A DNA stretch of 64,000 nt, taken from the NCBI GenBank assembly GCA_000818945.1, contig KN805405.1:88926-152925 (forward strand). Direction: 5' to 3'. Shown piece after piece: positions 48,105-58,206 of the stretch. The number at the start of each line of letters is the position of its first letter. The stretch's first letter is position 1. The position numbers and the translations under genes were made by a program. The notes beneath the pieces are model-generated. The model did not search any database. It was not told the origin of the DNA and saw only the letters and a list, made by a program, of their open reading frames with translations. The DNA comes from Schizochytrium sp. CCTCC M209059. Taxonomy: Eukaryota; Sar; Bigyra; Thraustochytrida; Thraustochytriidae.

Positions 48105-51100
48105 ATGGCCGAGACCACGCACGTCTACGAGCTCGTGCCCGTGCCCCAGCGCGGGGCGCACGCCGGCGGAGAGGATGCCCGGGCCAAGGCGCAGATTGAC
48201 CCTGCTGCTCTCGCAGAGAGCTGCGGCGCAGACTCAGAACGATGGGCACGATGCTGGCTCGAGCTCGTCTGGGCTGCCGTAGACGGCGAGATTGCCGTCG
48301 CAGAGGTCGCCACGTGCATGAAAGAGGCTGCCCAAAGCAACGAAAACAGCACACTCATGGCGGCTCGCATTCCTGAAGCACTTTGGTACGTCGGCATCGA
48401 GGTCCGCACGTTTGAGTCCGAAGAGGAAAAAATGCTCAGTCCTTCGTGGAAGCGACTCACCAAGCTCGTCAATGCCGTTTTGGAGACAGGCATCGTCGAG
48501 AAACAAACGCTCCTCGAGCAGCTCGAGTTTGATCTTATCGGTGCCTGCGGCTGGGGTGATGCCCTGGGTCCAGAAAAATTAAAAAAGGCCATCGTCAAGG
48601 CAAACACCAACGCTCTTTATCGGCAACGCAAATATAACCTACTTGGGGAAGAAAGCGAGGGATTCTCTAAGCTCGTCACCGAACTTGAGACGCTTCACAG
48701 TGGTAACGTGGCTACGGTGCTTGAAAACATGCAGCGTCTCATTGGCTACTTTCGCCTCGACCCCAACCGCGTCTTTGACATCATCCTCGAGATTTTCGAG
48801 ATGGACCCCGAAAATGAGGCATTTGTCGAGCTTTTATCCAACTTTCGCGTGTCAAATCTCAAGCAGCTCTTAGGGTTTAAATTTCAGGCATATCACCCGC
48901 CGGCAACTCCGCCAACGGACGAGGCAGCCGTCTCCGCAGATGCTTCAGCGGCAAACGCTTCGTCTACTGCAACGTCGCAGGCACTGCCCGCCATACCCTC
49001 TGCGGGAAAACGCCCGTCTCCCACTCCGCTCTCGCTTTATTTTCTCACCGCCAAACTCTGTGCCCTCAATAACTCCAAATTGCTCACGCTTCGGGACATC
49101 ATGCCGCACCTGCACCCTCCAGCGCAGGCTTTGGCGGCGCTTACGCGTGAAAGGGAGCGCCGGCTCCAACAGGCCATGCGTGAGGTTGGGGTCGTTCATT
49201 TGCGTACGCGAACACCAGAGGAAATCGCCGCCGAGAGAAAGGCGAAAGAATCCGAAGACGCCGCACTGCAAGCAAGCGTTGCCTTCGAAGACGCCTCAAA
49301 CCAAAAATTTGGTCTTGTCGCCGGGTTCATCGCCGCGGGCTTTTGGACCGAGGCACTTGCTCTAGCCGACTCTCTCAACCGGGATGCCGCCTTTGATCAC
49401 CCGCAGGTTCTCGCTGTGCTATTTGCGCAGCTGCATGCCGCCATCGACCCCCTCTACAGTCACTCGGGGATCGTTCCCCTCGGCGTGCTTGCTGCTAAAC
49501 TGAAGTCTGCAAGTTCGTCTGAAAACAAGACAAAGAAGGATCTCTCGAACCACGCAATCGGCCCCAACAACCATTTTCGCCCCGTGCATACCCTCGACGA
49601 ATTCTTTGAGCAGCTTGCCCCTGTCTTCAGCGTCGTCGGCCACCGCGTTTTCAAGGACATTCCTCTACTCACCAAAATTATTCGCATCGCTAGTGTACAA
49701 GCAAATATGCCGGGCGAAGTACCGATCGCACGCAAGCGCAAGCTCATTCATATGGTCAGCCACACGCTGCTCCCTGCCGCAGCCTTGCTTTCGAGCCCGA
49801 ACCCTCCGCTCATGCTGGAAATCTGGGAAACAATCAAGAACTTCTCCTTTGCGGTACGCTTTGACCTTTACGAAATTCAGCGCACTGATCTCTACGAGCG
49901 CATTCCCGAGCTACAAATGTCCCGCGCCAAGACTGCGCACGAGGCCAAACAGGTGCTCAAGCGCGTTGCCAACAACAAGGACGTAATGCGCCTTATTTCA
50001 CGTCGCCTCGGTAAACTCTCGCACAACAGTCCTATTGTCACCCTATCGGCAATCCTCAACAACATTCAGGCCTACGACAATCTCATTGGCAGCATGGTCG
50101 ACGCCATTCGCTACCTGTCGCCTCTGTCCTTTGACGTGCTCGCCTATCTGCTCGTCGCGTATCTGGGCAAAGACGAGAAGGCAAAGATCAAGGACGATGG
50201 TCAGTCGCATTCCAACTGGCTCCAGGCACTTTGCAAGTTTGCAGGTTTTTACTATGCCAAGTACCCGCAAGTCGAGCTCGGAGGCCTTTTTGAATATCTT
50301 GGTCGTCAGCTCAGCCTCAAGCGAAGCCTCGATCTCCTCGTTCTCGAAGAGCTCATTTCCCGCATGACGGGATTGGAAATTATCGAAAATGTGTCCGACG
50401 AGACGCTCGCTGCCATGGGCGGCGGCGAGCAGCTGCGCGGTCAAGTCCGCGCCTCCATGGGGTCTTCTACCCTCGGTATTAAGAAACGCCCCATCCAGGC
50501 GCTGCGCTCCGTCCTCGAAGTTAACAGTCTCATCATGCCATTGCTTGTGCTCATTGCGCAGCAACAGCAAGCGACCCTTTTCAACACGGATGACAAGAAT
50601 TTAAAGCTCATTGGCCACAAGCACGACAAGTGCGCCTCGGTACTCGAGCAATTTATCGAGTTTTTGGCCGTCCAGGTCCCCGTGCAGGAACTTGCTGACA
50701 AGCACGTGCTCCCACTCACGGATCTTTGCAGCAAATTTCACATTGAGCCCGTCGTCGCGTTTCACATTGTGCGCCCACTCCTTGCGGCTGCACTGCACCA
50801 AGTGTTTTTTGCTGAGTCGGACAGCACCTTTAAGAAAACTTGCCAAGACCCGCGCTGGCTTTTGCGCGATGAGGCGCTCGCACGCTGGAAACCAGACAGT
50901 GAGGAGCTGCAGACCATGGCGCAAAAGCAGATTGAGCAGCGTGGCAAGTGGAAGCGTCTCTCCCCTCAGCTCTATACTGTTTTTTGGTCTCTCTCGCTTT
51001 ATGACATTTCTGTCCCTCGCACGCAGTACGATGAGGAAATGGACCGCCTCAAAGATCGCGCCAGCGGGGTCGAGTCCAGTCAACTCGAGCCCACACTCAC

Positions 51101-53079
51101 GGACAAAAAGCGCAAGGCAGAGGTTCAGCGCTGCAAAGACGCCGCTGCTGCGCTCAAGGACGAGCTCCATTTGCAAACGGAAAATCGAGCCTTTGTGCTC
51201 CAACATTTCGACGCCACTAAGGCGTCCTGGATTCCTTGCACGGCGGAGCCTCCTGACGCACCGATCAACCTCATGGCGATCAATGAGTTTCTACAAATCT
51301 GCGTGCTCCCTCGCGCGCTCTTCTCCATGACGGACGCGCTCTACTCGGCCCGCTTTTTGCGTCTCATGCACGAACGCAGCGTGCCCAACTGCCCGACAGT
51401 TTTTCTCTATAAGAAGGCGCTGCAATTTGTGGCGGCCAACATGGTCTGCGTCACGGAGCGCGAGGCCGAGAACCTTGGAATTTTCATGAAGAACCTCTTG
51501 GAGAACCTCGATGCATGGACCAAGGACCGCAAATCTTTCCAGGCACAATTTGCGTCCAAGGCTGGCGCCTTTCGGAAGTTTACGGAGCCTTCCTCGCCAA
51601 AAATTAAGTTTGAAGAGTTCAGCCAGGTGGTCACCCGTTTTCACGATAATGTGGCCGGCATTTGCCTCAGCGCTCTCTCGTCTAGCTCGTACATGCAAAT
51701 TCGGACCGCTCTGCTCATTACCTCCAAGATTGGGGATTTTTTCCCGACACACAAGTCAACAGCGCTCAAATTGCATGCAAAGGCGCAGCTTCTCATCGCC
51801 GACGATGGCCGGCAGGACGTTGTGACTATGGCAAGACGCTACGCCGCATTTCTCGAGTCTCGCATCAAAACGAAAAAGCTCGTCAATGATGCCAAGGATC
51901 CTCCTGGAATGGTGACTGCTGCGAAACGCGCTCCAGCTAAAAACAACAACAAGAATAGCAACAGCAACGCCGTGTCCAAGTCCACCAGCGTCGCAAATGC
52001 AACTCCAACTGCCCGAAGTGCGAATAGCGCCTCGTCTGCTGGAAACGCACCTCTGGCAGGGAAAAAGGCAGACGGCACCACCAAGCCGTCGATACCCGCT
52101 GCAGAGGCCCCTTCAAGTGATGCCAAAACACAAAATGGAGCTCCCGTCTCCTCCTCCTCCTCCTCCTCCTCCTCCTCCTCCTCCTCCTCAGGAAAGGGCG
52201 GCGCCAAGGGCCGAGCGCCTGGTAATGTCGGAACAAAGAAAGATGGGTCAAGTGGCAAGCAACCTCCCGCATCTGGGCAAGGAAACAAGGCGCAAGCCAC
52301 GAGTACGAGTCAGCCCAGAGGCGGCAAGAAGCGTCTTCGCGACACTGATACCCCATCCTCGCAAGGGGCGAAGTCCGACGGTCGCGCGACCCCGCAAGGC
52401 GCTGCAGGACCCGGTGGTGGCTCGGGTTCACGAGCTGGCGCGAGTGATGAAGGAAGTGGTGCTGCGAAGCGTGCGCGACTTGATCCACAGTCTCGCAAGG
52501 TAGACCCCCCCCTTGCTCGTAAGGCTTCTGCCGCGACGGTATCATCCGACAAGAGCGGAAATGGAGATCGCCGTGGAAAGAGTCCATTGCCGCCCCCTCG
52601 AGATCACCGCGACCTCGATCGCGGGGGTCGAGGCCGTGATCGCGATCGCGACCGGGATCGCGACCGATTTCGCGATTCTCGCGACCCCCGCGACTCTCGC
52701 GACCCCCGCGACTCTCGCGACCCCCGCGACTCTCGCGACCCCCGCGATTCTCGCGACCCCCGCGATTCTCGCGATCCCCGCGACTCTCGTGATCCCCGCG
52801 GTTTTCGCGATTCGCGAGACCCTCGCGACTCTCGCGATCCTCGTGATTCTCGCGATCCTCGTGATTCCCGCGATGGTCGCGACAATCGCGATATCCGAGA
52901 CCCACGTGATCGTGGGCGGGATCGTCGCGATAACAACGGCCCAAGAGGCGATGTACGAGGCCAAGGCAGCAATGCCGGTGGCGGCGGCAGTGGGAACGGA
53001 CCAAGTACGAGCGATGACAAGAAGGCGCCTCCTTCAAGCAGCAACAACAAGAGCAACGACTCTGACAAGGGTCGTGCTG

Positions 53080-53117
<38 letters not shown>

Positions 53118-53165
53118 AGGGGCGGTGGCAGAGGTGGCCGCAGGCGCCGAGGAGGCAGACGGTAA
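48105..53165 (+). CDS. THOC2: THO complex subunit 2 (THOC2/Tho2)
   Basis: Predicted 1686-residue scaffold of the nuclear THO/TREX complex, which couples transcription to mRNP assembly and mRNA export. The motif RKYNLLGEESEGFSKLVTEL (about 174-192) is a hallmark of THOC2. So is the later block SNWLQALCKFAGFYYAKYP ... LDLLVLEELISRMTGLEI (about 702-765). A C-terminal Tho2 domain region follows SVPRTQYDEEMDRLK (about 967). From about residue 1240 the tail is disordered: basic and Ser-rich, a poly-Ser run (~1348-1362), then an Arg/Asp region with RDSRDP units (~1503-1598) and a Gly-rich RGG-like end. The length agrees with animal and plant THOC2 (about 1500-1800). The ATG at 48105 precedes the first conserved sequence. 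The 3' end lies 74 bp from the convergent ARFRP1 stop. Confidence 0.95.
52660..52880 (+). repeat. 18-bp coding tandem repeat in THOC2 (RDSRDP units)
   Basis: Near-identical 18-bp units of the form CGACTCTCGCGACCCCCG encode Arg-Asp-Ser-Arg-Asp-Pro about ten times, with small changes (GATT for GACT, TCGTGAT for TCGCGAC) and one RGFRDS interruption. The unit is a multiple of three, so slippage preserves the frame. Confidence 0.9.
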
Positions 53166-53239
53166 AATTTACGCCGGCACATGAACGGCAACGAACCGAG
53201 ATTTGTCTAAGTAGAGTTAGTCAACACAAGTATTTCTTT

Positions 53240-53980
53240 CTAGTGCGGTCCTCGCGCCCGAATGACGTCCGGATTGCTAATGACAGCATCGATGAGCCAG
53301 CGAATACCGACTTCGATGCCGGAGCAGGTGAGCGCGCTGACGGGCTGCAACCTTCGCTCGCGCCTTTTCCCCGTGGCAGAGCGGTGGTGCGAATCGATGC
53401 CAAGCGGGTGCGTGTCCACTACATCCAAAAGGGCCCCAGCTTCAGCGTTCGAAGCAGATGGGTGCGAGGATCCCGAATTCTTGGCAGCAGAGGAAGCCGC
53501 ATGTTTTGCGGCATCGTCGGTGATCTGAAAATAAGCGTCAATGTCCTCAAATTCCTTGGCCGTCGGGAGGTCCTGCTTGTTGGCACAGACAAGTAATGGT
53601 ACACCGGTGAGTTCGGGATGGTCGACGAGAGACTCCATGGCCGCCTTCGCTTCTTCGAAACGGTCCGTGTCTGCGGAATCAAGCACAAAAATGAGCCCAT
53701 GCGCCTCTGAATAATACTTGTCCCATATTGATCGAAGAGCGATCTGGCCGCCAAGATCCCAAAAGATAACGCGACAGTTGTTGATATCCATGCGGCCAAT
53801 ATTGAGGCCCACGGTTGGAGGGATTTTGTCCAGGGGAATCTGGTTTGCTGACTTGTGAAAGATCCCCTTCATCTGCTCCAGCAAAGTTGTCTTGCCAGCA
53901 TGGTCAAGGCCGATGATCAGGATCTGAACCTCCGTCTTCGAGAACAGCCATTTGAAGAATCCGGACAAGAGCGAGAACAT
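53240..53980 (-). CDS. ARFRP1: ARF-related GTPase ARFRP1 (yeast Arl3p-like)
   Basis: Predicted 246-residue small GTPase. ARFRP1/Arl3p acts at the trans-Golgi, recruiting ARL1 and golgins. The start MFSLLSGFFKWLFSK matches the family (animals MYTLLSG). There is no Gly2, so it is not myristoylated; family members are N-terminally acetylated and Met-Phe is a typical NatC substrate. Motifs: P-loop GLDHAGKT (24-31), switch I Thr56 in PPTVGLNIG, switch II WDLGGQ (74-79), NKQD (134-137) and SAL (215-217). It is about 45 residues longer than human ARFRP1 because of an insertion between NKQD and SAL, rich in Ala, Ser, His and Arg. All nucleotide-binding residues are intact. The ATG at 53980 is the conserved start. 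Confidence 0.94.
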   Translation of the reverse strand: MFSLLSGFFKWLFSKTEVQILIIGLDHAGKTTLLEQMKGIFHKSANQIPLDKIPPTVGLNIGRMDINNCRVIFWDLGGQIALRSIWDKYYSEAHGLIFVLDSADTDRFEEAKAAMESLVDHPELTGVPLLVCANKQDLPTAKEFEDIDAYFQITDDAAKHAASSAAKNSGSSHPSASNAEAGALLDVVDTHPLGIDSHHRSATGKRRERRLQPVSALTCSGIEVGIRWLIDAVISNPDVIRARGPH

Positions 53981-54792
53981 TGCGCAACGATTCTTCTCCG
54001 CCCGCTTTCGCGGCAGAGGACGAGCCGTGCGCGCGCCTCGCCGTCTGCGCCCGTCGGGTCAGGGCGCGCCGTGTGTGCCACGGGGTCGCCTCGGCCGCCG
54101 GCGGAGCGGGGTCGCCTCTTTTCGACCGTGGTTCAACTGCCCTCGGCCGGGCGCCAGTCTTCGAGCCACTGGCCCCTCGCCAGGCGAACCGACGCGCGCG
54201 CGCGCGCGCCCCAGACGCTCGGCTACGCGCGCCGCGCCGCCGCGCCGCCGCGCAAGAACTGCCGCCGCGCACGCCGCGTCGCGCGGGCGTTGGCTTTCTG
54301 AAAGTTTGCCTCGCAAAAAGCAAAGAGCAACATGAACAAAACAAAAGCAAAAGAAAGCGAAAGCGAAAGCAAGAAGCAGACAGAGAAAGAAAGAAAAAAA
54401 AATAGTAAGAAAAGCAAGAAGCGTCGCGTTGGCGGCACCATTGCGGAACGATTACGGAACGATGGATCTTCTGCGAAAAGAACTTCGAGTTCCTCATGAC
54501 AGCTGGTTTGACGCGAGTTTTATTATGCTGCTGCCCAAAGCCGCACGCAAGCTTCTCAGGGTTACAATGGAAGCAAGCTAGTTTAATAGTTTGATTTATG
54601 TAGGCTATCTGGCTGGGGGCCGGGGGCTGGGAGGGGACGGGCTTTAACTGACTCTTCGTACTACGTCTCTTCCGTTGATGCCTCTTTATCGTATGCGCGA
54701 GCTGGCAAGTAAGCTCGGATTCTGGAGGCAGAGCCAGTCACAGCAACGTTCTGCGTAGATGGGGGCAAATTTTTGAAGTAAGACGAATTGAA
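53981..54792. other. Intergenic region, ARFRP1 promoter to hAT-like gene 3' end
   Basis: About 812 bp: the promoter and leader of ARFRP1 (GC-rich, CGCG-alternating run near 54189-54210), then A-rich GAAAGC/AAAG units (about 54340-54410) and AT-richer 3' flank of the gene ending at 54793. No gene was recognised. Confidence 0.4.
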
Positions 54793-57700
54793 TTACACAA
54801 AAGGCATGGTAGTCAGGTCAGCAACTGATGAAGAAGCTGCAGCACACAAATCTTCTCCAAGAAACTCGTGAGCAAGATCAAAAGCTTCGCGAGGTAGGAC
54901 GTCCGGAATCTCCGTCACAGGTTCAAGCGCGGAGACAGCCTGGGCACTGAGCTTGGAAATGTGCTGAATCTCTGCAGAGCGAGAAAGTGTCTCACTGGCG
55001 CCGCCAGCAAAGGTAGCAAGAGACGGGGTCATGTTCAAGGGTGCCGGCATTGCAAGGAAGCGGCTCGCGAGACGTTGCACAGTTGGAAACTTGGCGCCAT
55101 GCTGCCGCCAAAACTCAAAAATAGCGCCCCGCGTGCTCGCAAGAAAGGGGTCCCGCAGCGGTGTCCCTGTCGGATGCATGGTGCCCCACATGACAGAAAG
55201 CTGAAGCCAGCGGCGGAGTTCGTCGTTGTCAGGCGCAAGTGACGCAAAGTCATCCAGGGGAACCCCGGAACTTGACGCCAAAGAAACGAGTAGGTCAGGA
55301 ACGGTGTTGTCCGTCAAAGGCGCCCAATTGGCCATGGCGATTGGCCTACTTGCCCCGCTACGAGGAAAGTTGTTTGGCGCTTGCGTATTCTTGCCAGCTT
55401 GCGCATCGCTCGTGCTCGCTGAAGGGGGCACGAGCCCTTCAAAGTGAAGAGAATTGCTGTCATGCCGCCCTTGCGTGTTGTGCAGCTCGTGAAACCCCTG
55501 AGCAGATACGGAAGCTTCTTGGTTGCCAGTATTATCATTTCTATCCTCAGATGCTGCTGCACTAGGATCAACGCCGAGGCGATTAAATTCTTGCATGAAG
55601 GCACGCTCAAATAGAGGAAGACCTCGCCAAAAGACGTTCTTGTAGGCAGGGTGCATTCCCATAAGGCGAGGCCCAAGAGATACAAAGACGGGATCGCAAA
55701 ACATGGCAATGAGGTGATCTTGGTCGAACTCTTGATCGTCATCGACCAAACGATCTAACTCCAAGACGAGGCGTTCTCGCAAGGCCTGAGCTGCGAAACC
55801 GAGATGACCGATGCCAACCTCTGCCGAGGTCGAGGTAAGGCCATCGTCCAGAGGAAGCAAGTAGTCGATAAAACCATCAATGACTTCGCAAGCCACGTCG
55901 CGGCGATGGAATGTAAGGCCGCGAGGGTCTTGCGCATTGCGCATGCGTTCCTCATCAAAGCCGTCGATAACACCAAGACGAGGCTGACTCAAAAGGAAAC
56001 GGGCACGCAAGAGAGACAGCATGACAAGCGCCGATGTAGGGGACACTGTCGCGGCAAATTGCAGCGAGAGAGCGGCATTGAGAACCGCTTCGAGATCGGC
56101 GAGCTGGGCCCACCAGCCATCGTCAAGCCACTGCGCAAGACGATCTTCGTCGATGGGGGGCTCGTACGTACTGACCGCATTCTGGATTGCGGCCTGTTCT
56201 AGAAGCAAAGCCTGCAAAAGATGCCAAGGAGACGAGCCAATCGATGTTGAGAGCAGCGGTGAGGTCCATGGTGAAGCCATTTGCGAGGCAACGGCTGCCC
56301 AGAACGCTGGATCCTCAGTGAGTCGTTGCCATAGCACCCGAGCTTCGGCAACGAGTGCCCGCGCTGCTTCGATGCCGCTGCTATTGCTCACCTCATCTGG
56401 GCCAAGCTCATCTTGCTCACGCGTGTTTTGGTCGTGATCGTGGCCGTGGTCGTGGTCGTGGTCCTGGCCTCGCTCGCGTTCGTTGCTCACGCTATCGGCA
56501 GCTTGGTCTCGACGCGGGCTCGCGTTGCTTGATTTACGATCATCTTGGGGGTCAAAAAGTAGCTTGCGGACGAAAGCCTCGAGGTGATGGCCCTCTTGAG
56601 CAGATGTATGACGTGTTTCGTGGATGTGAGAAGATTTGAGGCCAAGAAGATCAAGTCTGCGCAGCGCCACGATGCGCGCGTGATCCACTGAAATGGCGAC
56701 GCAAAGAGGTTCCCAGCACCTCACATCGATCCATGAAAGAGAAACAAGCAAAGCAGCATTCGGTTCTCTTGCGGAACCCATATGCAGCTGCACGGAAAAG
56801 GGGGTCCCCGCCAAATTTTCAGCCCGCTGTGCGCGACGGACTCTGTCAAGTGAGGTCTTAATGATATAGAGTCGACGCGCAAATTCCGTGGTGAGATCAT
56901 CGTAGCGCATACCAAGAATCTGGGGCGTGAAATCAATGCTGAGGCGTGCAGCAGCACCGAGAAGCTGGTGCAAAGCACTCGAGTTCGAGATCGAAGGATC
57001 GAGCCCCGTCTGCGCAATGAAACTAATGAGTCTGGCACGAAGAATCTGACCCAGGGGTGATTCGGCGAGTTTGTCAAGCCTGGTCGAGGAAGCCTGAATG
57101 AGACCGGGCTTGTTTTCTCGGGTAGCCGGAACACTTAACACAGGGGCACAGAGACGCGACGCCTGCGCGAGACTTGTGCTCGCAGAGGAAGCACGAAGTA
57201 ACGTCGAGGTAGAGCCGATGGGAAGGCTCACATGAGACATTGTGTGCGTCGCCGGAGGGTCATGCATGTGATCTCGATGGTGGCGTTGCTCTTCTTGAGC
57301 CTGGCTCGCACCTGCGGAAATTCTTCGGCGTTTGAAACGGCCCGTAGAGGCTAAAGGTGCCGCAGCCCTAGCCCCTTGGGCTTTGCCATCATGGTCAGCC
57401 TCGTGCTTGGCTTTAAGCGCCATCCACTCTTCCTTGTGATTATTCAGCATGTGGGAATTGGCATTGGCACTTTTGGCTCTGCCCGCAGAATAGTAAACAG
57501 CGACGAGGCAATCCTGCCAAGGTCTCTGCGCCTCAACGCACAGAGAACAGACGTGCGTACAGAGGGAGGCGGACTTGTTGAGCTGAGGAACCTCGAGTTT
57601 GAGGATATGATCCCATGCTGGCGCGGGTTTGTCTTCTTTATGATACATGCGCAAGAGCTCAGGGTGTCTGCTACGGACAATAAGATCGACGAACTGAACG

Positions 57701-58206
57701 TATGCATCAACTGACTCAAAGCGCTGTCCCTGCAAGTCTGAGACGCTCGTCGTGAAGGAAATAGACTGCCAGGTCCGGCTTTTGCGGTGCTTGACTCGCA
57801 CCGAGAAGCTTGGGGGCGTCGCGGACGGAGTACCCGCATCTACGATCCCATCTGCGTCCGCATTCGCGGCTGCGTCCAAAGCAGATGCTCTTAGAGGACC
57901 TCCATCCTCATCCTCATCCTCGCCCTGTCGTTCATCGTCCTCAATCTCTTCCTCATTTTCAACTGCATCACCGGACGGGTGAATTCCTTGATCGTCGTTG
58001 GCCAGAGCGTGTCTCGCGGAGTGAAGGGAGGGCGAATGCACTGTTGCATCTCTTGTTGCGGACCTCTCGTGGTTTGTAGCTGACGTGGATGTGGATGTTT
58101 GATGCTGCCTTGGCGGCGGCGGCGGCGGCGGTGGTGGAGACGTCGACGACGGCGCTGCTTGGGCTGTTGACGCGTTTAAGGATGAGGACGAGGACGTCGA
58201 AGCCAT
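54793..58206 (-). CDS. Domesticated hAT-transposase-like BED zinc-finger protein
   Basis: Predicted 1137-residue protein, ATG at 58206; only a GTG precedes it. After a Ser/Pro and acidic N-terminus, a BED-type finger lies at about residues 205-262 (CSLC ... NSHMLNNH, C-x2-C ... H-x4-H). The hAT layout follows: a helical block with IGLDPSISNSSAL-like sequence, the strand FSVQLHMGS where transposases have LTLDGW, then SWIDVRCWEPLCVAISVDH. A GSSPWHLLQALLLEQAAI segment corresponds to the RWNST region, with DDGWWAQLADLEAVLNAAL after it. The hAT dimerisation region FWRQHGAKFPTVQRLASRFLAMP is at about 1030-1090. The first catalytic Asp is His here, and the RWNST motif is lost. An Asp/His-rich linker (about 580-592) sits where the second Asp would be. 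It is intact and long, so probably a host gene with a DNA-binding role. Confidence 0.78.
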   Translation of the reverse strand: MASTSSSSSLNASTAQAAPSSTSPPPPPPPPPRQHQTSTSTSATNHERSATRDATVHSPSLHSARHALANDDQGIHPSGDAVENEEEIEDDERQGEDEDEDGGPLRASALDAAANADADGIVDAGTPSATPPSFSVRVKHRKSRTWQSISFTTSVSDLQGQRFESVDAYVQFVDLIVRSRHPELLRMYHKEDKPAPAWDHILKLEVPQLNKSASLCTHVCSLCVEAQRPWQDCLVAVYYSAGRAKSANANSHMLNNHKEEWMALKAKHEADHDGKAQGARAAAPLASTGRFKRRRISAGASQAQEEQRHHRDHMHDPPATHTMSHVSLPIGSTSTLLRASSASTSLAQASRLCAPVLSVPATRENKPGLIQASSTRLDKLAESPLGQILRARLISFIAQTGLDPSISNSSALHQLLGAAARLSIDFTPQILGMRYDDLTTEFARRLYIIKTSLDRVRRAQRAENLAGTPFSVQLHMGSAREPNAALLVSLSWIDVRCWEPLCVAISVDHARIVALRRLDLLGLKSSHIHETRHTSAQEGHHLEAFVRKLLFDPQDDRKSSNASPRRDQAADSVSNERERGQDHDHDHGHDHDQNTREQDELGPDEVSNSSGIEAARALVAEARVLWQRLTEDPAFWAAVASQMASPWTSPLLSTSIGSSPWHLLQALLLEQAAIQNAVSTYEPPIDEDRLAQWLDDGWWAQLADLEAVLNAALSLQFAATVSPTSALVMLSLLRARFLLSQPRLGVIDGFDEERMRNAQDPRGLTFHRRDVACEVIDGFIDYLLPLDDGLTSTSAEVGIGHLGFAAQALRERLVLELDRLVDDDQEFDQDHLIAMFCDPVFVSLGPRLMGMHPAYKNVFWRGLPLFERAFMQEFNRLGVDPSAAASEDRNDNTGNQEASVSAQGFHELHNTQGRHDSNSLHFEGLVPPSASTSDAQAGKNTQAPNNFPRSGASRPIAMANWAPLTDNTVPDLLVSLASSSGVPLDDFASLAPDNDELRRWLQLSVMWGTMHPTGTPLRDPFLASTRGAIFEFWRQHGAKFPTVQRLASRFLAMPAPLNMTPSLATFAGGASETLSRSAEIQHISKLSAQAVSALEPVTEIPDVLPREAFDLAHEFLGEDLCAAASSSVADLTTMPFV

